Assembly (NCBI GenBank): GCA_024763535.1
Contig: JANTFH010000022.1
Span: 1 to 33,196, forward strand
Origin: Thermodesulfobacteriota bacterium
GTDB taxonomy: Bacteria > Desulfobacterota > Anaeroferrophillalia > Anaeroferrophillales > Tharpellaceae
DNA length: 33,196 nucleotides
Direction: 5' to 3'
Within the stretch, counting starts at the first letter, position 1; each line of letters starts with the position of its first letter. The notes under the pieces were generated by a model. The model made no database searches and was not told the DNA's origin. It worked only from the letters and a program-made list of their open reading frames with translations. Made by a program: the position numbers and the translations under genes. Positions 26,001 through 33,196 of the stretch are shown one piece after another.

Positions 26001-29000
26001 CGTCACAGCTTCACATCAAGGTACAAAACAGTGCCCAGGATGATGCCTATCGAACTCAGATCGTTGAACTGCTGCCGCCGGGCGTAACCATTGATACAAC
26101 AACCCCCCCCTCGTATACTCACGAAAACGGCTATGGATCGCTGAGCGGCCCGCCGACAATGACCACCAATATGGTTGGCCATCGGCAGCAAATCATCTGG
26201 GATTTCACCGATGTTTTACCTTTTAATCAAGATTCGCCGCAGGCTAAAGCGATGAAACCCGGTAGTTCACTGACAGTGGATTTCACCGCTGAAATTGCCG
26301 ATTGTACAGCCGCTGCCGCCTTTGCCCTCTCCGATAAAAAAGCTTCCGCTAGCGCAATCTTCTATCCTCCCTGTAATTTTGAAGGCAACCATCCCGGCAG
26401 TGTTTCGGCGGCAAAGATCCTGGCAACCGAACCTTTCAATCCCCGGGTTACCGCTACTCTCGTGGGCCGCAATATTACCAAGGGAACGGACTGGTCCGGA
26501 AACAAGGTGCTGGCCGACCCCGCCGATGAGCTTGAATGGAAAATCACCTATCATAATTTCGGCGACTACGTGGCCAAAGCGGTGGAAATCAGCGCTACCC
26601 TGCCCACAAACGTCAGCTATAAAAATGCCAGCGGCATACTGGATAGCACGACTCCTCTGCCGAATGACTGGATGGACGGCTACCCACTCTTTGATATGCC
26701 GCCGGATACTACACACGAGGTTACCTACAGGACAATAGTCAATCTGGGCGGCTGTACGGCCCAGCAGACATTAAATAAAGCTACCGTCAAGTTCGGATGC
26801 TGTGATACCCCCCCCATGCGACAGACGGTTACTGAGGCGCTCCCTCTACTCACCACGCCCGATTTTTCAAGCGGCGACGGCCAGTTGGTTTTAAGACATG
26901 CGAACTGGGCGAGCCGGTGCGGTGGAGAGGTGAGAATCTCTATTATCAACGACGGCGGCTCGGCCGCAAACCGCGGCATCATCGACACCCTGCCGGGAGG
27001 CTACGAAGTCGATCCCAACGGCCCCTGCACCATAACCGCAGTCAACACGCCGGGCAACGTAACTCATGCTCCTTTCACCTGTCCCACACTAAGCGGCGAC
27101 ACCATTACCTGGGGACCCGGCAACATCGATTTTATCGCCCCGAATGAGACTATCCGTATCCGCTTCTGGATCAAGAGCAAGACCGGAAGTTCAGGTGAAT
27201 GTCTGGCTCCGGCGGGCGAGTTAACCAATAGAGTGGTCTTTAACTATACAACCTCGTGCGGTGAAGAGGGGAGCGACAGCGCTGTCGATACCTTTACCCC
27301 GAGAGCTCCGAATATCGCCATCGCAATCACACCAACGCAGCAGATTGTGAATGAGGGAGACCCGGCCACCTGGACCATCACCCTGACCAATTCCGGTAAC
27401 GCGGCGGCCGAAAATCTGACCCTGACCGAAAACCTGGGCGCCGGTTTCAGTTCTCCATCAGACAATCAAGGAGGCGCCTGGACCGGGAACCAGGGTGTCT
27501 GGAACTCCATCAGCGTACCGAGAAACGGCGGTACCTGGACAACCACGGTTACAGCCACAACCGGTTCCGGCTCACTCTCCAACCAAGCTCAGGTTTTCGG
27601 TAAATGTCATGACAATGCGGGCAATGAGACCTGCACCTATGTCGATAAAGATGCCGAAGCCTATGTTGCCGCCTTCAGTCTGGACAAGAGCGTAACCCCG
27701 ACCACCGCCAACGTCGGTGAACTTTTGACCTACCGGGTGACGGCGGTTTTTTCCAACACGGATGAGTTTCAGAATGTCAATATCGTTGACAGCCTGCCGC
27801 CCTGGGTTGAGTATGTAAGTTCTCAAGCCTGGCCGGGCGGCAATGATGATCTGGGCGCCGGATCACCTGTCGTCAGCGGCAGCCCGGACGCGACCGGACA
27901 GACTTTGACCTGGTCGCCGGCTGACTTTAACGGCAAAAAGACCTTCGATTATGAAATTACGGCCCGGATTCTCAATAATCCGGCAAATCAGAGCGGCACC
28001 GTGCTGACCAACTCTGCGGCCGTCACGTTTGATATTTTATTTGCCGACGGGACGACTTCCAGCGGTTTCACCCTGGATAAACAGGCTCAGACCACGGTTA
28101 CCGAGCCTAAGCTTACCCTTGCTAAAACCATCTCGCCCAAATCCGACCTCCAGGCCGGAGATACGGTAACCATCACCCTGACCGCCACCAACAACGGTGA
28201 CGGCCCGGCCTATAATGTCAGCCTCAATGATCTTATCAACGACAACAATGCCAAAAGCAACGGCACTCCCGACGGTATTGTCGACAGTAATGATGTTATA
28301 GTTTATGACTGTACGACGATAACCGAGGGTACAACTCCGACTGATTTCAGTTACAGCGTCAGCGGCACGGCTCCCGCCTGCCGGGTTGACTATAAAATTA
28401 ACGGCGATAATGCCATTGCCCCCGGCGCCAGCCGAACCTTCAGTTTCACGGTGCAGATCGCTCCGAGCCTGGTAACCGGATCAAATTTCATAAACCTGGC
28501 AACCGTTAACGGCTGGAGTCTGAAACCGAGTGATTCGGAAACGGAAGATACCGCTTACGATCGCAAAACGGAAGATCAGGGCAGCGACGAAATTGTTTCC
28601 GAAAAAGTAACCGATGCCAAGAGCCTGACGGCAACTTCCGAGTCCGACACCTCAGGTAATAAAATGGCTGTCGGTGAAGTCGCGGAATACCGCCTTGAAT
28701 ACACATTTCCGGCCGGAGAGACTTTGGATGTAACCTTGAGGGACAGAATCCCCTCGGGTCTGGGTTATATTGCCGGATCGGCCACTCTCGATCGGGATGA
28801 TAGTACCATCACAACCGGTACCAACCCGGGTGGGATCAACAGTAATACTCCCGGCACTCCGGTATCTGTAACTTTAACCCAGTCAGGCCGAAACTTAAAT
28901 CTTGCCGTGGGCAATGTCACCAATAACAGTGGTAAAGCTGCCCATCTGATCCTGAAACTCAAATGTGTTACCAGAAACAGCAGCGGCAATAATACGAGCA

Positions 29001-32000
29001 GAAGATTGACTGACCAGATCCAGATGGTTTGGCATGATGCCTCCGGAACGGAATATACAACTCAGGGAAACCGGGTCAGTGTACGAGTGGTCGAACCGGT
29101 ACCGGGGATCATCAAAACCGCGACTCCGACTTCGGCCGAGGGCGGCGATACGATCACATTCACGGTACAACTCTGCAACAACGCCACCGGCAACTATGCC
29201 GCCGGCGCCTTTGACTGGGTCTTCACCGATCCGCTGCCGGCCGATTACCAGAATCCACAGGTTACAACCATCGATACCGGCGCAACCGGAGCTATTGCTA
29301 CAGCTTCATTTTCCGGCAATACTCTGGACGGCACCATCGACCAGCTCGACCCGGGTGAATGCGTGACCGTTACCTATACAGCTGAACTCATACCGGGAGT
29401 TATCTTCGGACAAACTATCACCAATACGGCTGAATTTGTTACCACCAGTCTGCCCGGAGACCACGGCACCGGTGATGCCACCCCCGGAAATCCCGGGACT
29501 GATACCGGAGAGCGAACCGGATCGGGCGATATCAACGATCTTAACGGTTCGGATTCCGCCTCGGTCAGCACCAATATCCCCAGTATCACAAAAGAGATTG
29601 TCACGCCCCAGACCTGGTACGCCATTGCCGACGAAGAGACCTTCAAACTCACCCTCGGGATTCCGGTCGGAACCACCTCTAACTTTATCGTTACCGACAC
29701 CCTGCCCGACGGCCTTATCTATGTTGCCGGGAGCCAGTCGGTTACGCCGCCGACAGGTTTTACCTCAACCAATCCCCCAACCTTCAGCTGGGATCCGAGT
29801 ACGCGGAAGTTGAAATGGGATTTCGGCAATGTGACAAATCCAGCTCCGGCGGCTGACTTGCTGATCACATATAATGTCAAGGTCGAAAATGTGATGACCA
29901 ACCAGGACGGAACGACCCTGGACAACAGTGCCCTTTTGACCTACGGCACGGGCCAGAGTGCCGGGCCGGTGACGCAAACCATGACTGTCGGCGAGCCCAA
30001 TCTCTACATGGAGAAAACGCCGCAGACGACCCCGGTTGACCTCCAGGCCGGAGATTCACTGCGCTACCGGGTTGAATTCTGGAACAACGGCCATACCACG
30101 GCCTGGCAGATGGACTGGCAGGATGTGCTGCCGAATCTGGGCCCGGATAACGGACTTTACCAGATTACCAATCCGGCCCTGAGCGTCGTCAGCGGTGACA
30201 TTTATCAAAATGGAACCACAACCCCGCTGACAACGGCGGACTTGAACATTTCAACTACAACCGGCGCTGATGACACCATCGCCCTGCCGGCCTTCCAGAT
30301 GTCGCCCGGAAGCCATTTCTATGTCGAATTTGACTGCCGCTTGATGAATCTGGTGGTTGCCGATGAAACCTTGACCAACGAAACCTCAGCCTCCTACGCC
30401 AGCCAGGTTAGCGGCGATAACAGCAGCGGCGTCCGCGATTGCGCCATCCCGCCCTGTGACGACGATAATTCCGGAGTCTTAAATAACTACGGCGAGTCGG
30501 CTGCACACGATTTTAAGGTCAAAGCAAAAATCTCGATCGTCAAAACCCTCATCGGCGGTAACGACCATTTTACGATAGGTGAAGAGTTCGCTTATAACCT
30601 GCGCACCTGGGTCATTGAAGGAGTTTCACCGGATGTCGAAGTCCACGATGACATCCCGACCGGACTGACCCTGCAGAGCCACCAGATAATTACTCCGGGT
30701 ATCGGTATAATCTCCTTTTCCGACCCCAACTATGACACCCCGACCGGCAATGTTGAGTTCGATTTCGGAGACGTTACCAACGCGGTCAACGCCGACCCCA
30801 CGGATGACCATTTCGATGTGGAGTTGACGGTTAAGGCCGACAATATTCCGGCCAACCAGGACGGTGTAGTCATCGGTAATCAGGCTTTTGTCCGCTGGAC
30901 GGCCGGAAGCGACGAATATTCGCAGAATGTTGATATCAATATTATTGAACCGCAGCTTGAGGTCAGTAAAACCGTCTTCCCCACCATTCAGGCCCGGGGC
31001 GATCTGGTAACCTACACGGTTACGGCGCAGCATGCTACCGGCAGCACCAGTGATGCCTTTGATCTGGTGATCAGGGATATCCTGCCCGCCGGTCTGACCT
31101 TTATCTCATCGACGGAAACCAACTCCGGTTCCGGTCAGAACCTTGAGTTCCACAAAGCCTCCCTGCTGCAGGGTGAGCAGTGGCAATTTACGTATACCGT
31201 CAGGGTTGATGCGACTACTTCAGGCACCCTTGAAAACAGTCTTGAACTCGACTGGTCAAGTCTGGCCGGGGCCGACGGCAGCACCCACAGCGGCCGTAAC
31301 GGGATTGACTGCGGTCAGGCCAGTCCGCTGAACGACTACTGCTCTGCCGACAAAGCTCCACTGCAGGTAGTCATCCCGGAAATAGACCTCCAGAAAACCG
31401 TATATCTCGGTCACGACAGCGGTGCTTCATGTCCCGGCAGCGAACTGGTTTACGGGGTAAACGGCAAAGAGATCACCTACTGCTTTACGGTTACCAACAC
31501 CGGGGATACATATCTCAATGATTTTACCATCGCGGATACCGATCTGGGCATTACGGAAACCGATCTGACACTCGTCAGCGGCAGTTCCCCCCTGGCTCCG
31601 GGCCAGAGTCTGGTCTATTATTACGAAAGTGCGATTAACGGAGATTTAACCAACATGGCCGGAGTTGTGGCCACGCCGACCGACAGCAGCGGTACACCTT
31701 TGAGCGGCGCCTCAAAGGTTATTGACAGCGACACGGCCCAGGTGGATGAGATCGCTCCGCAGATCGAGATTGCCAAAACCGTATATCCGGGTCATGACAG
31801 CGGGGCTTCGTATCCCGGCGGTGAACTTGCCTCAGGCGGCATCGGCGCCCCGGTTACCTACTGTTTCACGGTCACTAATACCGGCGATACCTACCTTAAT
31901 GATATCTCCATCGATGATCCTGATCTCGGTATCAACGTCGCCAACCTGACCCTGATCAGCGGCAGCCAGCCTCTGGCACCGGCGGCACAGCTGGTTTACT

Positions 32001-33043
32001 ATTATGAAACTACCATAGCCGGAGACCTGACCAACACGGCCACTGCCAGCGGCAACCCCACAGATGCCACCGGTACGGATCTCCCCGAGGTTCCAAACCC
32101 CAGCGCCACCGACGACGCCCGGGTAGTTGTGGCTAATCCCGATATCAATCTTGATAAAACCGTCTACTTAGGTCACGACAACGGAGCTTCATATGCCAGT
32201 GCCGTAGAACATGTTATCGGTGGAAACGGTGCCGATGTTACCTACTGTTTTACGATCACCAATACCGGTGATACCTATTTGAACAATCTTACTTTCCAGG
32301 ATAATGATCTGGGAATTACCCTGGCGGACCTTACACTGTTGAGCGGTGGTCAACCTCTGCCACCGGGCGGCATCATAACCTATTACTACGAATCCACCAT
32401 CACTATGAATCTGACCAACACCGCATCGGTCAGCGCTAATCCGACTGACAGCTCCGGCCAGATCATGCCCGGTGTACCGGATCCCAGTGAGACAGATACG
32501 GCTCAGGTAGAGATCCCCAATCCCGGATTAACGTTAGCCAAAACCGTCTACCCGGAACATGACCATGGGGGTTCCTGCCCCGGCAGCACCCATATTACTG
32601 TAGGATTAAAAACAGTGGGCCCGCAGACACCTGACTGCCCTGCACCAACCATCCCGGCAGATTTAACCTATTGTTTTGCCGTAACTAATACGGGTGACAC
32701 CTATCTGGACAAAATTTCCATTGTCGACAATCAATTGGGAATTACGGAAGCGGATATGACCATGATCAGCGGAAGCCTGCCTCTGGCTCCGGGGATGTCC
32801 GTGAGTTTCTATTACGAGACTGAGACACGAACAGATATAATTAACCATGCGCAGGCTTGTGGAATCGCGGTTGATGCAGCCGGCAACGTAATACCCAACA
32901 TCCCCAAACTATGTGCCGATGCCAGTGCTGAAGTAACGGTTGATCCCAGCATTCCCACGGTAAATGAGTGGGGAATCATATTCCTGCTCCTGATGACCAG
33001 TTTTATCTCTTTCTACTACATGCGAAAACGGAGGAATATTTAA
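23042..33043 (+). CDS. Giant DUF11-repeat surface protein with IPTL-CTERM
   Basis: A 3333-residue exported protein in one uninterrupted frame, with AGGAAGAG before the ATG and a signal peptide cleaved near ARA-ALE. The body is a string of DUF11-type beta-sandwich modules of about 120-170 residues, each opening with a 'xxKTxxP...GDxxTYTVTxxN' strand and a 'DxLPxGxxF' strand; starts are visible near residues 147, 277, 414, 1424, 1544, 1690, 2023, 2320, 2496 and 2638. The segment between about 540 and 1400 is Cys-rich and more divergent. Four near-identical-length repeats (from 2780, 2907, 3034, 3162) precede a C-terminal IPTVNEWG, membrane helix and basic tail (KRRN), an IPTL-CTERM sorting signal. 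Such proteins are exported, processed by an exosortase and probably displayed on the surface or in extracellular matrix. No catalytic domain is seen. Confidence 0.95.
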   Translation: MKPSRRLELVGILIFLCFISLSWATSARAALELSFSQETASLNIGEEGEWKVLVTNPDPDAIANAELTVTLPDDFTVTDNGGGSESAGPPHTLVWSAVNLAGNGGQREFSYKARPDCGAADNQNMTAAIYDGSSTVTEYSGKIEIKNPVVSITMVAPDGSSVAHASVGDIVTWTLTIKNNSDASVYLGADIKIDTGSDEVTEITSSSGHHLPASLTAPQEWNSGPISARSEAQYEIKVEVLSCDRDNEYSVVVNWGDGTNACSTLEARASVDLEINEPVLNIEINNPGPITYCPGGAKTRAAITISNSGNGPAENCLLTMENRPDDWKITPITTGLNFVETTNTFGITDIPPGETLTFEFDIEPDGSGCPITESADLVFTPFYTNQCGRDYGTVYHTPVIGPQTWVMAVPPPPTITVVKTGPGSAEVGATGLTYTVTATYTGPDLAAPFTTDLVDNYPEAFVLTDPDSGTVDSSQHTITWPASFQHSGDAVVHTIVMAVPDDPCLGFRRICNRASVSSVPDDCRGCPGLIILDNAVRCTDVNDTHGDVISSSSVTRLFSAPADVCSDIQFKTCYTFNSSGAPADWDGIRLDNHMSNPAGFTFVSIDKIEVNGTDYTDDFPSPPPSFDLDLSYLKDTAAPKPNSGATLCVTYTYTTRNSEGDFFRNISALTVPGNGTGCGNSVAFNVAADFSVEGSRMEVTAGGTPDLINTCEIQEYTITIGGFRTLYDAKVTLDTESVSQTLYVDTVSFTDIKDAAGNEIAPFEAVDNGDGTYTWDFAAHAVGGDILPQGTITFRMKHSCNTEGLEWAATGVYNNKCEDGTTPPVRTAPRSTDATLKVLDGVPTLHLGPATVFSLTPYPKQTVAIVNGGSGPLYNVAVRVSLDADLIYFSSSVISGSPPDSIEIIDDHNVILHYDEIESGSWRILRIKLKLTGCTELGINASLSWCEPDPDESCDIVEKSSVVSLPDSQVMVISHTGDKFDYCNDQPSQLHIKVQNSAQDDAYRTQIVELLPPGVTIDTTTPPSYTHENGYGSLSGPPTMTTNMVGHRQQIIWDFTDVLPFNQDSPQAKAMKPGSSLTVDFTAEIADCTAAAAFALSDKKASASAIFYPPCNFEGNHPGSVSAAKILATEPFNPRVTATLVGRNITKGTDWSGNKVLADPADELEWKITYHNFGDYVAKAVEISATLPTNVSYKNASGILDSTTPLPNDWMDGYPLFDMPPDTTHEVTYRTIVNLGGCTAQQTLNKATVKFGCCDTPPMRQTVTEALPLLTTPDFSSGDGQLVLRHANWASRCGGEVRISIINDGGSAANRGIIDTLPGGYEVDPNGPCTITAVNTPGNVTHAPFTCPTLSGDTITWGPGNIDFIAPNETIRIRFWIKSKTGSSGECLAPAGELTNRVVFNYTTSCGEEGSDSAVDTFTPRAPNIAIAITPTQQIVNEGDPATWTITLTNSGNAAAENLTLTENLGAGFSSPSDNQGGAWTGNQGVWNSISVPRNGGTWTTTVTATTGSGSLSNQAQVFGKCHDNAGNETCTYVDKDAEAYVAAFSLDKSVTPTTANVGELLTYRVTAVFSNTDEFQNVNIVDSLPPWVEYVSSQAWPGGNDDLGAGSPVVSGSPDATGQTLTWSPADFNGKKTFDYEITARILNNPANQSGTVLTNSAAVTFDILFADGTTSSGFTLDKQAQTTVTEPKLTLAKTISPKSDLQAGDTVTITLTATNNGDGPAYNVSLNDLINDNNAKSNGTPDGIVDSNDVIVYDCTTITEGTTPTDFSYSVSGTAPACRVDYKINGDNAIAPGASRTFSFTVQIAPSLVTGSNFINLATVNGWSLKPSDSETEDTAYDRKTEDQGSDEIVSEKVTDAKSLTATSESDTSGNKMAVGEVAEYRLEYTFPAGETLDVTLRDRIPSGLGYIAGSATLDRDDSTITTGTNPGGINSNTPGTPVSVTLTQSGRNLNLAVGNVTNNSGKAAHLILKLKCVTRNSSGNNTSRRLTDQIQMVWHDASGTEYTTQGNRVSVRVVEPVPGIIKTATPTSAEGGDTITFTVQLCNNATGNYAAGAFDWVFTDPLPADYQNPQVTTIDTGATGAIATASFSGNTLDGTIDQLDPGECVTVTYTAELIPGVIFGQTITNTAEFVTTSLPGDHGTGDATPGNPGTDTGERTGSGDINDLNGSDSASVSTNIPSITKEIVTPQTWYAIADEETFKLTLGIPVGTTSNFIVTDTLPDGLIYVAGSQSVTPPTGFTSTNPPTFSWDPSTRKLKWDFGNVTNPAPAADLLITYNVKVENVMTNQDGTTLDNSALLTYGTGQSAGPVTQTMTVGEPNLYMEKTPQTTPVDLQAGDSLRYRVEFWNNGHTTAWQMDWQDVLPNLGPDNGLYQITNPALSVVSGDIYQNGTTTPLTTADLNISTTTGADDTIALPAFQMSPGSHFYVEFDCRLMNLVVADETLTNETSASYASQVSGDNSSGVRDCAIPPCDDDNSGVLNNYGESAAHDFKVKAKISIVKTLIGGNDHFTIGEEFAYNLRTWVIEGVSPDVEVHDDIPTGLTLQSHQIITPGIGIISFSDPNYDTPTGNVEFDFGDVTNAVNADPTDDHFDVELTVKADNIPANQDGVVIGNQAFVRWTAGSDEYSQNVDINIIEPQLEVSKTVFPTIQARGDLVTYTVTAQHATGSTSDAFDLVIRDILPAGLTFISSTETNSGSGQNLEFHKASLLQGEQWQFTYTVRVDATTSGTLENSLELDWSSLAGADGSTHSGRNGIDCGQASPLNDYCSADKAPLQVVIPEIDLQKTVYLGHDSGASCPGSELVYGVNGKEITYCFTVTNTGDTYLNDFTIADTDLGITETDLTLVSGSSPLAPGQSLVYYYESAINGDLTNMAGVVATPTDSSGTPLSGASKVIDSDTAQVDEIAPQIEIAKTVYPGHDSGASYPGGELASGGIGAPVTYCFTVTNTGDTYLNDISIDDPDLGINVANLTLISGSQPLAPAAQLVYYYETTIAGDLTNTATASGNPTDATGTDLPEVPNPSATDDARVVVANPDINLDKTVYLGHDNGASYASAVEHVIGGNGADVTYCFTITNTGDTYLNNLTFQDNDLGITLADLTLLSGGQPLPPGGIITYYYESTITMNLTNTASVSANPTDSSGQIMPGVPDPSETDTAQVEIPNPGLTLAKTVYPEHDHGGSCPGSTHITVGLKTVGPQTPDCPAPTIPADLTYCFAVTNTGDTYLDKISIVDNQLGITEADMTMISGSLPLAPGMSVSFYYETETRTDIINHAQACGIAVDAAGNVIPNIPKLCADASAEVTVDPSIPTVNEWGIIFLLLMTSFISFYYMRKRRNI
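31379..32950 (+). repeat. Four 127-residue tandem repeats in the giant protein
   Basis: Units start at 31379, 31760, 32141 and 32525, giving spacings of 127, 127 and 128 codons; the last unit runs on to the sorting signal. Each opens with KTVY-x-x-HD-x-G, then a YCF-V/I-TNTGDTYL core, DLGI, a T-L/M-x-SG-x-x-P-L-x-P segment and YYYE or FYYE. The third copy lacks the CPG found in copies 1 and 4. The DNA differs at many third positions while the protein core is kept, so the duplications are old and under selection. Confidence 0.9.
32951..33040 (+). other. IPTL-CTERM protein-sorting signal
   Basis: Residues 3304-3333: IPTVNEWG, a hydrophobic stretch (IIFLLLMTSFISFYYM) and a basic end (RKRRNI). 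This tripartite layout is the IPTLxxWG class of exosortase substrates. The matching exosortase must be encoded outside the window. Confidence 0.85.
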
Positions 33044-33122
33044 TAATATTATCTGCGGACAATAGCAGAAAGATTACCCTTCAAACTTGCATTACGGTTG
33101 CCTGACAACCCCCGGCCCGTCA

Positions 33123-33161
33123 TATCCCTCCCGCGATAATTATATTGTTGCGGGAGGGATA
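33123..33161. terminator. Hairpin after the giant gene
   Basis: TATCCCTCCCGC pairs perfectly with GCGGGAGGGATA (12 bp) around a 15-nt loop, 80 bases after the stop codon. No T run follows on either strand, so intrinsic termination is likely weak; it may protect the mRNA 3' end. Confidence 0.5.
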
Positions 33162-33196
33162 AATCACTGGATCTTCCCCTATCATTAAAAAATACA

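Noticed and set aside
33123-33161. Strong intrinsic terminator for the giant gene
   Set aside because: The stem is perfect, but no T tract follows on either strand; kept only as a hairpin with moderate confidence.

Overview
The window looks like chromosome from a Gram-negative, anaerobic bacterium. It holds outer-membrane barrels, OmpA-type and other signal-peptide proteins, an oxygen-sensitive 2-oxoacid:ferredoxin oxidoreductase and a 2-hydroxyacyl-CoA dehydratase-type Fe-S enzyme with its ATPase activator. Together with an IPTL-CTERM sorting signal and DUF11 repeats, this fits a Desulfobacterota (deltaproteobacterial) lineage best; the taxonomic call is inference. I saw no rRNA, tRNA, CRISPR array or intact transposase.

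Region 1 (1-5000, + strand): two paralogous exported DUF1254/DUF1214 proteins in noticeably AT-rich DNA, a small outer-membrane barrel protein, a stretch with remnants of a lipoprotein gene and another small gene, and an ecotin-family periplasmic protease inhibitor ending at a clear terminator. Region 2 (5000-11500): envelope proteins. They are a secreted Asp-rich 842-aa protein of unknown function, a VWA/thrombospondin-3/OmpA lipoprotein (-), a HIT-family hydrolase (-), a small basic secreted protein (+), and a surface-antigen (D15/Omp85-type) barrel without visible POTRA domains (-). Hairpin terminators separate the convergent pairs.

Region 3 (11660-22600, - strand): a run of nine co-directional genes of about 10.9 kb that reads as one acyl-CoA catabolic operon. 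In transcription order it is a HgdB/BcrB-like Fe-S subunit, its ATPase activator, a fused ADP-forming acyl-CoA synthetase, an AMP-forming acyl-CoA ligase, a ketopantoate-reductase-like 2-oxoacid reductase, a thiolase, then iorA and iorB and a terminator. The set could reduce a 2-oxoacid, activate it to a CoA ester and dehydrate it, while oxidising the same type of 2-oxoacid to acyl-CoA and harvesting ATP. That is the logic of aromatic or branched amino-acid fermentation. Three gaps inside this operon carry repeated GGGGACAG palindromes; one of them sits in a 141-bp MITE-like element with 14-bp terminal inverted repeats and a perfect 6-bp target duplication.

Region 4 (22532-33196, + strand): a 510-bp divergent promoter region, then a single 10-kb gene for a 3333-residue exported DUF11-repeat protein. 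It ends in four 127-residue repeats and an IPTL-CTERM sorting signal, so it is probably a surface or extracellular matrix protein.

The points most worth following are the one-subunit dehydratase/activator pair (possibly a double-cubane cluster protein), the MITE and hairpin family inside the operon, the disulfide-free ecotin and the mosaic DUF1254 gene.
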